This document shows positions 41,072 to 50,669 of a DNA stretch of 64,000 nucleotides, piece by piece. How positions within the stretch are numbered: position 1 is the first letter of the stretch; each line of letters starts with the position of its first letter. A program made the position numbers and the translations under genes. The DNA is from Alphaproteobacteria bacterium (GTDB lineage: Bacteria > Pseudomonadota > Alphaproteobacteria > Micropepsales > Micropepsaceae). The stretch is taken from NCBI GenBank assembly GCA_017308375.1, contig JAFKEW010000044.1, positions 1 to 64,000 of the forward strand, in the 5' to 3' direction. The notes beneath the pieces are model-generated. The model saw only the letters and a list, made by a program, of their open reading frames with translations, searched no databases and was not told where the DNA came from.

Positions 41072-42913
41072 ATGGCGATCAAGCCTGAGGCCGCGTCCTT
41101 CGACCGGGATACGCTGCGTGATTTCACCGCGGACCCCCGGCTTCTATTGTTGTCCCTGATGGCCGTTCTGGTCGGCACCCTTGGCGCGGGCTCGGCCTGG
41201 GTTCTGCTGCGGCTGATCGGACTTTGCACCAACATTGCCTATTTTCAGCGCGTTTCCGGCCAAACCGTTCATTTTGCCGGCACCACGCTTCCGCTCTGGA
41301 CCATCGTCATCCCGGTGGTGGGCGGCCTGATCGTCGGCGTCATGGCGCGCTTCGGCTCCGACAAGATTCGCGGCCACGGCATTCCGGAGGCGATTGAGGC
41401 GATCCTGATCGGCCAAAGCCGGATCGAGCCCAAGGTGGCTCTCCTCAAACCGCTGTCCTCGGCCATTGCCATCGGCAGCGGCGGCCCGTTCGGCGCGGAA
41501 GGCCCGATCATCATGACGGGCGGCGCCTTCGGCTCGCTGTTTGCCCAGATGTTTCAGCTGAGTTCCGCCGAACGCAAAACCCTGCTGGTGGCGGGCGCGG
41601 CCGCGGGCATGACCGCGGTATTCAATACGCCGATTGCCGCCGTGCTGCTCGCGGTGGAACTGCTGCTGTTCGAATGGAAACCGCGCAGCTTCGTACCGGT
41701 GGTGGTTGCCGCGGTGGTAGCGGCGGCGTGGCGGCCCCATCTTTTGGGGGTGGGTCCGCTCTTCGCCTATGCGGGCGTACCGCTTCTGCCGTGGTGGGGC
41801 CTCGGTCTTTGCCTGCTGGTGGGTGCTGTCGCCGGGCTGCAATCCGCACTGCTCACCGTGACGCTCTATTGGGTGGAGGATCTGTTCCGCAAACTGCCCA
41901 TTCACTGGATGTGGTGGCCCGCACTTGGCGGGGTGGTGGTCGGCGTCGGCGGCTATCTCGATCCGGCGGTTCTGGGCGTCGGCTATGACACGATCCGTAC
42001 CCTGATCGATGGCGGTTTCGCCCTGCATGCCACGGTGCTGCTCCTGGTCGACAAGGCGGTCATCTGGATCGTGGCGTTGTCGTCCGGCACCTCCGGTGGC
42101 GTCCTGGCGCCGCTGCTGATCATGGGGGGCGCGCTGGGTGCGCTCGAGGCTCAGTTGATCCCGTTCGGCGATCCCGGTTTCTGGGCCCTTTTGGGCATGG
42201 CTGCAATCCTGGGCGGTACCATGCGCGCGCCGTTGACCAGCACATTCTTCGCCACGGAACTGACCGGCAACACACACATTCTGCTGCCTTTGCTGGTTGC
42301 CTCGGTTGCCGCCTTCGTCGTCACCGTTCTGGTCATGCGCCGTTCGATTTTGACGGAGCGGATTGCGCGGCGCGGCCATCACATCATGCGTGAATATACG
42401 ATCGATCCCTTCCTGCAGACCCGTGTGGAACAGATCATGGCGCGGCCGGCGCACACGCTTGCAGCCACGACGCCTGCCAAGGCGGCGATTGATTTCTTCG
42501 CAACGGTAGAGGGCACGCGCCGTCACAAGAGCTATCCGGTGGTCGATGATGCCGAAAAGCTCGTCGGCATGGCCTCGCGCTCCGACGTTATGCGCTGGAT
42601 GCGCGACGGCGTGGCACCGGAGGCGACACTCGCCGATCTTGCCGATCATCAAACGCTGTTTACCGGTTATTCGGACGAACTGGTGGGCGAACTGGCGGAC
42701 AGAATGGCTACCGCGGATATCGGGCGTGTGCCCATTCTCGATCGCCGGACCGATAAGGTTGTCGGGCTGGTGGCGCGCCGGGATCTTTTACGGGTTCGGG
42801 CCTATGTCATCCGCGAGGAGCGGGAGCGCCGCCGTCTCCTGCGCATGGGCTTCCATTTGAATGGCGGCCATGCCCGGTCTGGCCGTGTCCGGTCTGGTCA
42901 GGTCAAAAGCTGA
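41072..42913 (+). CDS. ClC-type chloride channel/antiporter with CBS domains
   Basis: 613-aa membrane protein. Selectivity-filter motifs are GSGGPFGAEGPIIMTGG (GxEGP, with gating Glu), and SGTSGGVLAPLLIMGGALG (GxFxP-like region); the first GSGIP-like element GHGIPEAIEAIL is also present. The C-terminal 170 residues form a CBS pair (EQIMARPAHTLAATTPAKAAIDFF; ADIGRVPILDRRTDKVVGLVARRDLLR). Exchanges Cl- for H+ or conducts Cl-, with possible nucleotide control through CBS. Its last 16 bp overlap the convergent nitronate monooxygenase gene. Confidence 0.92.
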   Translation: MAIKPEAASFDRDTLRDFTADPRLLLLSLMAVLVGTLGAGSAWVLLRLIGLCTNIAYFQRVSGQTVHFAGTTLPLWTIVIPVVGGLIVGVMARFGSDKIRGHGIPEAIEAILIGQSRIEPKVALLKPLSSAIAIGSGGPFGAEGPIIMTGGAFGSLFAQMFQLSSAERKTLLVAGAAAGMTAVFNTPIAAVLLAVELLLFEWKPRSFVPVVVAAVVAAAWRPHLLGVGPLFAYAGVPLLPWWGLGLCLLVGAVAGLQSALLTVTLYWVEDLFRKLPIHWMWWPALGGVVVGVGGYLDPAVLGVGYDTIRTLIDGGFALHATVLLLVDKAVIWIVALSSGTSGGVLAPLLIMGGALGALEAQLIPFGDPGFWALLGMAAILGGTMRAPLTSTFFATELTGNTHILLPLLVASVAAFVVTVLVMRRSILTERIARRGHHIMREYTIDPFLQTRVEQIMARPAHTLAATTPAKAAIDFFATVEGTRRHKSYPVVDDAEKLVGMASRSDVMRWMRDGVAPEATLADLADHQTLFTGYSDELVGELADRMATADIGRVPILDRRTDKVVGLVARRDLLRVRAYVIREERERRRLLRMGFHLNGGHARSGRVRSGQVKS

Positions 42914-44385
42914 TTGGCGCGCGCGATGTTGGTCTCGTGCGATTTCAGCATCTCCGTGAAATCGGCGTGCATGGCGTCGTCGCGTACTTTGGGCGTCATC
43001 TCGCGCAGCTTGCGCACCACCCAGCCCTGGCCGCGGTTCAGGAACGCCAGCCGCTCGGAATAGTCTGCGATCGCCATGCACTTTTCATAGAACGCACCGG
43101 TGCGGGGGGAGGCTTCGCCTTCCAGCCGGTTAATCCACTTCAACAGCATCGCGCACCAGCGCGCTTCGTCGCGCTGCACATCACGCATCACGGTCCGCGC
43201 GTCGCCGTTTCCGGCCTCCACCGTCATGCGGGCGGTGACGCGGGCACCGGCGCGCTCGGCCTCCAGCAATTCGTTGAGAAAGGCCAGAAGTTCTTCCCGC
43301 GTTGCATAACCCATATAGGCGTCATCGCCTTCCCGCGCATAACAGACGGGGGAGGCACTTTCGGTTTCCGGTACCGCGCGCCCGGCCCTAGTGTCTGCCT
43401 GCGGTTCCGAAAGGGCGGCCTCCGCTTCGGCGGCGATTGTCCTCAGCCGCTCGCCCGCACTGACGATGGCGGTGATCTCTCCGCTTGCCTCGCCGCCATA
43501 AAGCGCCATGGCCTCGAAATCCCCGGTCATGGAGCGCAAGGGCGAATCCGTGCTGAACAGCCAGATGGTCCGCTCGCCCTCCTTGCCGATGGGTTTGCGG
43601 TCATCCGTGTACGGATCGCCATGTTTGCCCGCCGTCACCGAATTGGGCAGCACGCGCACGAACGCGCCGCGTGGCCAGTTCACATGAAACGCATCGGTAT
43701 GAACCGTGGTGCCGGGCTTTGCCTCCACAATGCGCTGCTTGTGGTAATCGTGGGCAAAGGATTCTTTTGTGGCGAGGAACGCGGTCCCGATCGAGGCCCC
43801 GTCCGCGCCCATCCGCATGGCCTTGGCAAGGGTGCGCCCATCGGCGATGGCGCCTGCGGCCAGAACCGGAACATGCGCATTGGCGACGACCTTGGGCAGA
43901 AGCGACCACAAATCCTCTCTGCCGCGCACATGGCCGCCAGCCTGAACGCCCTGCGCAATCAGAATCTGCGCGCCCGCTTTCTGGGCGGCCTCCGCCTCGG
44001 CGGCGCTGCCAACCTGGCACACCGCCAGGATGCCCGCATCGCGGATGCGTTTCAGGGCTTTTTCCGACAGGTCCCAGAATAATGCGACCGCCCCCACACG
44101 CGCTTTCAGGCAAGCCGCAAGCTCGGCTTCGAACAGATCGGGTTCGGTCGCCGCCGGGATCAGGCTGACGCCAAACTCCCGCCCGGTCCTGCCGCGCACT
44201 GCCGCGATTTCTTCTTCGATCAGTTGCGGGCTTTCCCGCACCATGCCGAGGAAACCGAACCCGCCCGCCAGTGTCACCGCGCTGACCAGTTCGGATCGTG
44301 CAACGCCACCCATGCCCGCCAGAACGATGGGGTACTCGCACCCCAGAAGGTCGCAAACCGAGTTATGCAGGCGGGTCGTGGTCAT
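42898..44385 (-). CDS. nitronate monooxygenase fused to a C-terminal helical (DUF6306-like) domain
   Basis: 495 aa. Residues 1-330 are a class of FMN-dependent nitronate monooxygenase/2-nitropropane dioxygenase barrel: CEYPIVLAGMGGVARSELVSAVTLAGGFGFLGM, then AQGVQAGGHVRGR with the catalytic-type His, and VLAAGAIADGRTLAKAMRMGADGASIGTAFLAT. After an Ala/Glu linker (about 340-365) comes a 130-aa helical domain (YATREELLAFLNELLEAERAGARVTARMTVEAG...RDEARWCAMLLKWINRLEG) with E and H residues spaced as in ferritin-like bundles. The fusion suggests electron or metal handling linked to nitroalkane oxidation; unproven. Confidence 0.85.
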   Translation of the reverse strand: MTTTRLHNSVCDLLGCEYPIVLAGMGGVARSELVSAVTLAGGFGFLGMVRESPQLIEEEIAAVRGRTGREFGVSLIPAATEPDLFEAELAACLKARVGAVALFWDLSEKALKRIRDAGILAVCQVGSAAEAEAAQKAGAQILIAQGVQAGGHVRGREDLWSLLPKVVANAHVPVLAAGAIADGRTLAKAMRMGADGASIGTAFLATKESFAHDYHKQRIVEAKPGTTVHTDAFHVNWPRGAFVRVLPNSVTAGKHGDPYTDDRKPIGKEGERTIWLFSTDSPLRSMTGDFEAMALYGGEASGEITAIVSAGERLRTIAAEAEAALSEPQADTRAGRAVPETESASPVCYAREGDDAYMGYATREELLAFLNELLEAERAGARVTARMTVEAGNGDARTVMRDVQRDEARWCAMLLKWINRLEGEASPRTGAFYEKCMAIADYSERLAFLNRGQGWVVRKLREMTPKVRDDAMHADFTEMLKSHETNIARANQLLT

Positions 44386-44478
44386 GTCGTGGTGCCGATT
44401 GTCTTCCGGCCGGACTATAGGGGAACGGTGCGCCCGGCGGAAAGCGTCACATCGGCACTTTGATTTTCGCGCAATCTT

Positions 44479-45342
44479 TCAGGCGGTGCGCTGACTGTCT
44501 TGCTTTATGGAGAGACAGGCGCGCAATCCCGCGCGTGCGCGGTCGATCAGATCGGCTTCGCTGCGTGTCGAATAGACCGCATGAACCGAGTAGGAGAATT
44601 CCGGCGCGCGGATCACGCGGAAAAGCCGGTGCTCGTTCAGGTATTGCCGCACCGCGCTCAAGCGGAAATAGCCGCTGCCCCCTGTCGCAAGCAGATAGGA
44701 AAGCGCCAGCGGCCCCAGCGACACTGAAACCGGCGCATTGGCAAGGGCAGGGAAGGCGGTCTGCAGACTGGCGCTGAAGGCCCGGCCCCAATCGACATGC
44801 ACATAGGTCGCCGGGTTGGGAAGGGCGCCGCGTTCCGTCGTCACCAGCACCAGCTTTTCTTCAGTCAGCAATTCCACCGCCAGATCGGTCTGCGGCGGCG
44901 GATTGTAGATCACGGCAAGGTCCAGCGTGCCGTTCTGAATGCGGTCCAGCAGTCTGCTCTGCACGTCGATCTCGGCGCGCAATGCGGTCTCCGGAAACTG
45001 CTCGTGCATCCAGACGAGCCAGTTCGTCATCAGCGGATTCCACAGACTCATTTCGGCCCCGACACTGACCGCATTGGCATGCCCCGGAGGGAGTGCCACG
45101 CGCTGTCTCGCGCGTTCCCACACTTGAACCAGTGTTAAAGCATCACGCTGAAAGCGCACCCCTGCGGGTGTTAAACGGGCCCCTGCCTTGTTGCGCACGA
45201 ACAGCCTGCGCCCCAACTGCTCCTCAAGGCCGCGAATACGCGCGCTGACGGCGGTTTGCGTGAGATTCAGGCGCTCCGCAGCGGCAACAAAACTGCCGCT
45301 GCTCACCACTTCCAGGAAGGTCCGGGCGAGGTCGATATCCAT
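44479..45342 (-). CDS. LysR family regulator divergent from cysJI
   Basis: 287-aa LysR-type regulator: MDIDLARTFLEVVSSGSFVAAAERLNLTQTAVSARIRGLEEQLGRRLFVRNKAGARLTPAG is a standard winged HTH. The effector domain follows. It is divergent from the sulfite reductase operon (177-bp gap), so control of cysJI is likely; it does not look like a CysB protein, whose N-terminus is MKLQQLRYIVEV-like. Confidence 0.9.
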   Translation of the reverse strand: MDIDLARTFLEVVSSGSFVAAAERLNLTQTAVSARIRGLEEQLGRRLFVRNKAGARLTPAGVRFQRDALTLVQVWERARQRVALPPGHANAVSVGAEMSLWNPLMTNWLVWMHEQFPETALRAEIDVQSRLLDRIQNGTLDLAVIYNPPPQTDLAVELLTEEKLVLVTTERGALPNPATYVHVDWGRAFSASLQTAFPALANAPVSVSLGPLALSYLLATGGSGYFRLSAVRQYLNEHRLFRVIRAPEFSYSVHAVYSTRSEADLIDRARAGLRACLSIKQDSQRTA

Positions 45343-45373
45343 CGATTAAACACAAAAAATATGAAACCAAACC

Positions 45374-45404
45374 GCAATATCATTCATTTGCGTGTATATA
45401 TTGC
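45374..45404. promoter_or_regulatory. candidate LysR operator between lysR and cysJ
   Basis: GCAATAT (45374-45380) and ATATTGC (45398-45404) form a perfect inverted repeat with a 17-nt spacer in the divergent region, about 117-146 bp before the cysJ start. Confidence 0.4.
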
Positions 45405-45519
45405 AAGTGCGAAATTCTCTTATCCCACGCGGCAGATGGCAGAAATCGTCAGATTCTCCCGTTTCGGCAGATCGGATGGCAGCGTCTGCGGGTGGGGATG
45501 AGCACAAATCGGGATCGTC

Positions 45520-47367
45520 ATGAGCATTGTCGAGTTTTGGGAACATGGCCTGTCACCGGACCAGCAGCAATTGGTCGATACCCTCGCCAAGTCCCTGCGC
45601 CCGGCGCAGGCCCTGTGGTTAAGTGGCTATTTCGCCGGTTTTGAGCGGGCGGCGCGGGCAGGCGTCGGCCCCGCGGCGGGTGAGGCGCTGGGCACGTCGG
45701 TGCCGGCTGCGGCGGAAGCGGTGGCTCCCCTCCGTACACTGACGGTTCTCTATGCCAGCGAAACCGGCAACAGCGCGGCGCTGGCAAAGGATTTTGTCAA
45801 GGCAGCGGGCGAGGCCGGGCTTCCGGCCACGCTTTGCGATGTCGCTGCCTACAAGACGCGCAACCTGAAGGGCGAACAGGATCTCATCATCATTTCCAGC
45901 ACGCACGGCGAAGGCGATCCGCCGCAACCGGCTGTGGCGTTCTTTGAATTTCTGGAAGGCCGCAAGGCACCGAAGCTGAACGGCGTGCGCTATGCGGTGC
46001 TGGCGCTGGGCGATTCCACCTACGAAATCTTCTGCGGCGCCGGAAAGCGGCTCGATAGCCGCCTGGCGGAGTTGGGTGCCACCGCACTCGAACCACGGCT
46101 CGATTGCGATGTCGATTACGATCAGGCCGCTGCCGGCTGGATCAAAAAACTTGTGGCGACGCTTGCGCCCGCCGCCGCCCCGGCGTCTGCGCGCGCTGTG
46201 GTGCGCGCGGTCTCGGCCGAAGGGGCCGCCAGCCCTGCATCCGCCCCGGTGTTCGACAAGCGCCGCCCCTTCATGGCTTCGGTGATCGACAATCTGGTTC
46301 TCACCGGCCGCGGGTCGAGCAAGGAAACCCGTCATATCGAATTGTCGGTGGCCGATTCCGGCCTCCAGTTCGAGCCGGGCGACGCCCTTGGCGTTCTGCC
46401 GCGCAACCGGCCATCGGTTGTCAGTGCCATTCTCGAAAGTCTGAAGCTTGGGACCGATACGCCGGTCACCGTCGGCGAACAATCGACCACGCTGGGCGAG
46501 GCATTGTCGCGTCAGTTTGAAATCACGGCCGCCACCCCCCGCTTCATCGACAATTGGGCGGAGCTGAGCGGTGCTGACGCATTGAAGGAATTGCGTGGCG
46601 AGAATAACGCCTCGGCCCGCGCAGCCTTCCTGCGGGAAAATCATATTGTCGATATCATCCGCCGTTTCCCGGTGAAGGGTGTCGGGGCTGAGGCTTTTCT
46701 GAAAGGCCTTCGCCCGCTTCAGCCGCGGCTTTATTCCATCGCCTCCAGCCACGCATCGTTGCCGGATGAGGTGCATCTGACGGTTGCTGCCGTCCGCTAT
46801 GCGCTCTATGGCGAGCCCCGTTTCGGTGTGGCGTCCGACTATCTCGCCATCCAGGCCGAGCCCGATACCGAAATGCCGGTCTATGTGCAGTCCAACCCGC
46901 ATTTCCGTCTGCCGGAAGATGACAAGCCGATCCTGATGATCGGCGCCGGCACGGGCGTTGCCCCTTACCGCGCCTTTCTGCAGGAGCGTGAGGTGCGTGG
47001 CGTCACCGGCAAATCCTGGCTGGTGTTCGGGGAGCGTAATTTCCGCACCGACTTCCTATATCAGACGGAGTGGCAGGATTTCCTCAAGGAAGGGGTGCTC
47101 AGCCGGATGAATGTGGCCTTCTCGCGCGATACGGACAGCAAGGTCTATGTCCAGCACCGGCTGAAGGAACAGGCGCGCGATGTCTATGCCTGGCTTGAGG
47201 AAGGCGCCCATGTCTATGTCTGCGGCGATGCCTCCCATCTGGCGCCCGATGTCCACACGATCCTTGGCGATATCGTCGCGGAGGAGGGCGGCATGAGCCG
47301 CGCTGCCGCCACCGACTATCTCGGCCAGTTGCAGCAGGATCACCGCTATCAAGTCGACGCTTATTGA
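45520..47367 (+). CDS. cysJ: sulfite reductase flavoprotein subunit (CysJ)
   Basis: 615-aa diflavin reductase that moves electrons from NADPH through FAD and FMN to the hemoprotein CysI. Domain order: flavodoxin-like FMN domain (LTVLYASETGNSAALAKDF, residues 75-93, and STHGEGDPPQ), then the FAD domain (PRLYSIASS; YLAIQAEPDTEMPVYVQ) and the NADPH-binding end (ILMIGAGTGVAPYRAFLQERE; VYVCGDASHLAPDVHTIL; C-terminal Tyr). Length and order match CysJ. The cysI ATG follows 9 bp later. Confidence 0.94.
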   Translation: MSIVEFWEHGLSPDQQQLVDTLAKSLRPAQALWLSGYFAGFERAARAGVGPAAGEALGTSVPAAAEAVAPLRTLTVLYASETGNSAALAKDFVKAAGEAGLPATLCDVAAYKTRNLKGEQDLIIISSTHGEGDPPQPAVAFFEFLEGRKAPKLNGVRYAVLALGDSTYEIFCGAGKRLDSRLAELGATALEPRLDCDVDYDQAAAGWIKKLVATLAPAAAPASARAVVRAVSAEGAASPASAPVFDKRRPFMASVIDNLVLTGRGSSKETRHIELSVADSGLQFEPGDALGVLPRNRPSVVSAILESLKLGTDTPVTVGEQSTTLGEALSRQFEITAATPRFIDNWAELSGADALKELRGENNASARAAFLRENHIVDIIRRFPVKGVGAEAFLKGLRPLQPRLYSIASSHASLPDEVHLTVAAVRYALYGEPRFGVASDYLAIQAEPDTEMPVYVQSNPHFRLPEDDKPILMIGAGTGVAPYRAFLQEREVRGVTGKSWLVFGERNFRTDFLYQTEWQDFLKEGVLSRMNVAFSRDTDSKVYVQHRLKEQARDVYAWLEEGAHVYVCGDASHLAPDVHTILGDIVAEEGGMSRAAATDYLGQLQQDHRYQVDAY

Positions 47368-47376
47368 GTATCAGCC

Positions 47377-49110
47377 ATGAATGCTACGCTTGCCCAAACC
47401 GACCGTTCGCACGACATCTCCCAGCCGCTGGAAAAGCTCAGCCCGGATGAAACGCTGAAGGCGAACAGCAACCAGCTCCGTGGACAGATCGCCGAAGGCC
47501 TCGACGACGAATTGACCTGGTCGGTTCCCGGCACCGGCCCGAAGCTGATGAAGTTTCACGGCATCTATCAACAGGACAATCGCGACATCCGCGATGAGCG
47601 CCGCCGCCAGAAGCTGGAACCGGCATTCGGTTTCATGGTCCGCATCCGCCTGCCGGGCGGGGTGCTGACGCCGGAGCAGTGGCTGAAGATCGATGAACTG
47701 GGCCGCAACTATGGCGGCGAAAGCCTGCGCCTCACCACGCGGCAGACCTTTCAGCTTCACGGCGTGCTGAAACACAATCTGCGTTCGGTGATTCAGGGTC
47801 TGGGGGATGTGAAGCTCGATACCCGCGCGGCCTGTGGCGATGATTCCCGCGGTGTCATGTGCTCGGTCAATCCGCAGGTTTCCGCGCTGCATGCCACCGT
47901 TTACGACCTGGCCAAGCGTTCCAGCGATCACGCCATCCCGAAAAGCGGCGCTTATCGCGAAATCTGGTATCAGGACGATCCGGTGCCGGTCGAAGGCCCG
48001 GAGGAGCCGCTTTACGGCCGCACCTATATGCCGCGCAAATTCAAGATCGGCTATGTCGTGCCGCCGATCAACGATATCGACATCTATGCGCAGGACCTCG
48101 GCTTCATTGCCATTGCGCCGGATGGAAAGCTCGAAGGATTCAATGTGGTGATCGGCGGCGGCATGGGTCGCACCGATCAGGCGCCGAAGACCTATCCCCG
48201 TCTCGCCGGGCTGATCGGGTACGTTCCGGCCGACAAGGTTTTCGCTACCATCGACGCCACGATGATAGTCCAGCGCGATTATGGCGACCGTGCCGATCGC
48301 GGCCATGCCCGCTTCAAATACACCATCGATGACAAGGGCGAGGATTGGATCAAGGCCGAAATCGAAAAGCTGCAGGGCTTCGCGTTCGAACCTGCGCGCG
48401 ATTACCAGTTCACCACCAATGGCGATGCCATGGGCTGGGTCCGTGGCAATGACGGGCATGATCATTACACGCTGTTCATCGAGAACGGGCGCATCGTCAA
48501 TCGCGAAGACCTGCCTTTGCTGGACGGCATTCAGGCGATTGCCAAGGCGCATCGCGACGTTTTCCGCGTCACGCCGAACCAGAATCTGATTATTGCCGAT
48601 GTCTCGCCCAAACAGCGGCCGGTGATCGAAAAGCTGCTGCAGAAATACAAGCTGGACGGGCAGAACCAGCGAAGCGGCATCCGCCTCAATGCAATGGCGT
48701 GTGTGGCGCTGCCCACCTGCGGCCTCGCCATGGCGGAGAGCGAACGCTATCTGCCCGGCCTGCTGACCAAAATCGAAGCTATTCTGGAGCCGCTGGGTCT
48801 GAAGGACGAGCCCATCACCATCCGGATGAGCGGCTGCCCCAATGGCTGTTCGCGGCCCTATATTGCAGAGATTGCGCTTACCGGACGCGCGCCGGGAAAG
48901 TATAATCTCTATTTCGGCGGCGGCTTTCACGGCCAGCGGCTGAACAAGATGTATCTCGAGAACGCGGGTGAGGAGGCGATCCTTGCTGCGTTGGAAAAAG
49001 TGTTTGTACAGTTCGCCCGCGAACGCCTGCCGGACGAACATTTTGGCGATTTCACGATCCGGGCCGGCTACGTGACGGAAGTGAAAGAAGGGCGTTATTT
49101 CAACGATTGA
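47377..49110 (+). CDS. cysI: sulfite reductase hemoprotein subunit (CysI)
   Basis: 577-aa NADPH-sulfite reductase hemoprotein that reduces sulfite to sulfide with siroheme and a 4Fe-4S cluster. The cluster cysteines are C442, C448, C487 and C491 (CVALPTC ... SGCPNGC), the same spacing as in E. coli CysI (6, 39, 4). Siroheme-binding arginines are in the LRLTTRQTFQLHGV region. Forms the assimilatory sulfite reductase with CysJ; no cysG or cysH is next to it. The stop lies within the start region of the peroxiredoxin gene. Confidence 0.94.
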   Translation: MNATLAQTDRSHDISQPLEKLSPDETLKANSNQLRGQIAEGLDDELTWSVPGTGPKLMKFHGIYQQDNRDIRDERRRQKLEPAFGFMVRIRLPGGVLTPEQWLKIDELGRNYGGESLRLTTRQTFQLHGVLKHNLRSVIQGLGDVKLDTRAACGDDSRGVMCSVNPQVSALHATVYDLAKRSSDHAIPKSGAYREIWYQDDPVPVEGPEEPLYGRTYMPRKFKIGYVVPPINDIDIYAQDLGFIAIAPDGKLEGFNVVIGGGMGRTDQAPKTYPRLAGLIGYVPADKVFATIDATMIVQRDYGDRADRGHARFKYTIDDKGEDWIKAEIEKLQGFAFEPARDYQFTTNGDAMGWVRGNDGHDHYTLFIENGRIVNREDLPLLDGIQAIAKAHRDVFRVTPNQNLIIADVSPKQRPVIEKLLQKYKLDGQNQRSGIRLNAMACVALPTCGLAMAESERYLPGLLTKIEAILEPLGLKDEPITIRMSGCPNGCSRPYIAEIALTGRAPGKYNLYFGGGFHGQRLNKMYLENAGEEAILAALEKVFVQFARERLPDEHFGDFTIRAGYVTEVKEGRYFND

Positions 49111-49142
49111 TGTCTGGTGAGGCATCCAAAAAGGAGAACGAA

Positions 49143-49775
49143 ATGTCGTTACAACTCGGTCAGATCGCACCGGATTTTGAACAGAAGAGCACGGATGGCC
49201 CTATCAGCTTCCACAAATGGATCGGCAATTCCTGGGCCATCCTGTTCAGCCACCCGAAGGATTTCACCCCCGTCTGCACGACGGAGCTGGGTGAGGTTGC
49301 GCGCCTGAAACCCGAATGGGACAAACGCGGCGTGAAGCCGATTGGCCTGTCGGTCGATTCAGTGGAATCACACAAGGGCTGGGACAAGGACATCGCGGAA
49401 ACGCAGGGCCACGCCCTCAATTTCCCGATGCTCGCCGATGCGGACAAGAAGGTGTCCACGCTTTATGAGATGATCCATCCCGAAGCAGACCCGACGGTGA
49501 CGGTACGCGCGGTCTATGTGATCGATGCGGCAAAGAAGATCCGCCTGATCCTGACCTATCCGCCAAGCGCCGGCCGCAATTTCGCGGAAATCCTGCGCGC
49601 GATCGATGCACTGCAACTGGTCGACAAGGAAAAGGTCTCCACGCCCGTGAACTGGCAGCCGGGTCAGCCGGTCGTCATTTCGCCGAGCGTCAGCAACGAG
49701 GACGCGAAGAAGCGTTATCCGCAAGGCTGGAAGGAACTGAAGCCGTATCTGCGCATGGTGCAGCTCCAGAAATGA
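49143..49775 (+). CDS. 1-Cys peroxiredoxin (Prx6 type)
   Basis: 210-aa peroxide-reducing enzyme. The peroxidatic Cys is C45 in HPKDFTPVCTTELGEVARL, and the conserved PxxDFTPVCTTE motif is intact; the second Cys of 2-Cys enzymes is absent. The C-terminal arm typical of Prx6 (NWQPGQPVVISPSVSNEDAKKRYPQGWKELKPYLRMV) is present. The frame is open for 12 codons upstream, but an AAAGGAGAACGAA site precedes 49143. It sits downstream of cysJI, which fits oxidative-stress needs of sulfur assimilation. Followed by a strong terminator. Confidence 0.93.
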   Translation: MSLQLGQIAPDFEQKSTDGPISFHKWIGNSWAILFSHPKDFTPVCTTELGEVARLKPEWDKRGVKPIGLSVDSVESHKGWDKDIAETQGHALNFPMLADADKKVSTLYEMIHPEADPTVTVRAVYVIDAAKKIRLILTYPPSAGRNFAEILRAIDALQLVDKEKVSTPVNWQPGQPVVISPSVSNEDAKKRYPQGWKELKPYLRMVQLQK

Positions 49776-49786
49776 GTCTGAATGCC

Positions 49787-49820
49787 CGCTCCCCCTGCTT
49801 TCAGGGGGAGCGGTTTTTTT
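49787..49820 (+). terminator. intrinsic terminator after the peroxiredoxin gene
   Basis: Perfect 11-bp stem CGCTCCCCCTG (49787-49797)/CAGGGGGAGCG (49802-49812), 4-nt loop, followed by GTTTTTTT. It marks the end of the cysJI-prx transcript. Confidence 0.9.
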
Positions 49821-49925
49821 ATCCCGTCCGTTTGGGCGAAACGCCGCGCCGGCAAAGCGGGTTTGGCCTCCACGCCGAAATCGGAATATGGATGCGTTCC
49901 TGATCTTCTGCAGGCGCGCACCGTG

Positions 49926-50660
49926 ATGCCGGCCCTCTCTGACTTCACTTCCATCGCTGGGGATATCGCGGCCCAGGGCTATGCCGTCCGCCCGCGGCGC
50001 GCGATGCAAACGCTTTTTCCGCCGCCGGCGTTGGCGGAATGGGAACGCTTTGCCGCAAGCTGGAACGATCTCGGCACCGATACCTATATGGCCGATGGCG
50101 GGCGCTATCGCCGGCGCCGCTTTGCCGCTTTCCGCATGTCCGGCCTTGCCGTCGCGCGCAAGCCGCATCAGCCCCACTATCAAAGCCGCGATTACAATCC
50201 GCTGAATGGCGGGGTGGTGCGCTGGTTCGATCCGGTCCGCGATGAAATCGCGGTCCATCCGGTGCTGCTGTCGCTGCTCGATCTTTGCGGCCATGTCTTC
50301 GGTACCATTGCCAAACCGCCGGCGCATGACTGGCATGTGGAGATGCATCAGTTCCGCATTGAAGCAAGTTCGGGGGTGGCCGGGCAGCCGACACCCGAGG
50401 GTCTGCATCGCGACGGTGTGGAATGGGTGTGCGTGATGCTCGTCAATCGCATCAATGTTTCAAGCGGCGTCACCCGCATCTTCGGCCATGGCCAATCGCT
50501 CGGCAGTTTCACGCTGACCGATCCGCTGGATGCGGTGTTTCTGGACGATATGCGCGTGATGCATGGCGTTACACCGATTGCACCGCTGGATGGGGCGCGT
50601 TCCGCATTCCGCGATGTTCTTGTGCTCACCTTCCGGGAAGACGATCCCGCGCCGCAATAG
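49926..50660 (+). CDS. 2OG-Fe(II) oxygenase family protein (BsmA/IDO type)
   Basis: 244-aa non-heme iron, 2-oxoglutarate-dependent oxygenase. The facial triad is visible as HRDGVEWVCV (H-x-D) and a distal His in MRVMHGVTPI, with a downstream Arg (RSAFRDVLVLTF) that would bind 2-oxoglutarate. Family members hydroxylate free amino acids or affect biofilm (BsmA). The ATG at 49926 is preceded by a GTG in frame three bases earlier; the long open frame upstream overlaps the terminator and is not coding. Confidence 0.75.
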   Translation: MPALSDFTSIAGDIAAQGYAVRPRRAMQTLFPPPALAEWERFAASWNDLGTDTYMADGGRYRRRRFAAFRMSGLAVARKPHQPHYQSRDYNPLNGGVVRWFDPVRDEIAVHPVLLSLLDLCGHVFGTIAKPPAHDWHVEMHQFRIEASSGVAGQPTPEGLHRDGVEWVCVMLVNRINVSSGVTRIFGHGQSLGSFTLTDPLDAVFLDDMRVMHGVTPIAPLDGARSAFRDVLVLTFREDDPAPQ

Positions 50661-50669
50661 ACTGGTTTT

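Noticed and set aside
41144..42652. 502-aa minus-strand frame opposite the ClC gene
   Set aside because: Opposite a channel with intact selectivity motifs; the frame is His/Arg/Gln-rich and motif-free.
47371..49170. 599-aa minus-strand frame opposite cysI
   Set aside because: Opposite a hemoprotein with all four cluster cysteines; no independent evidence.
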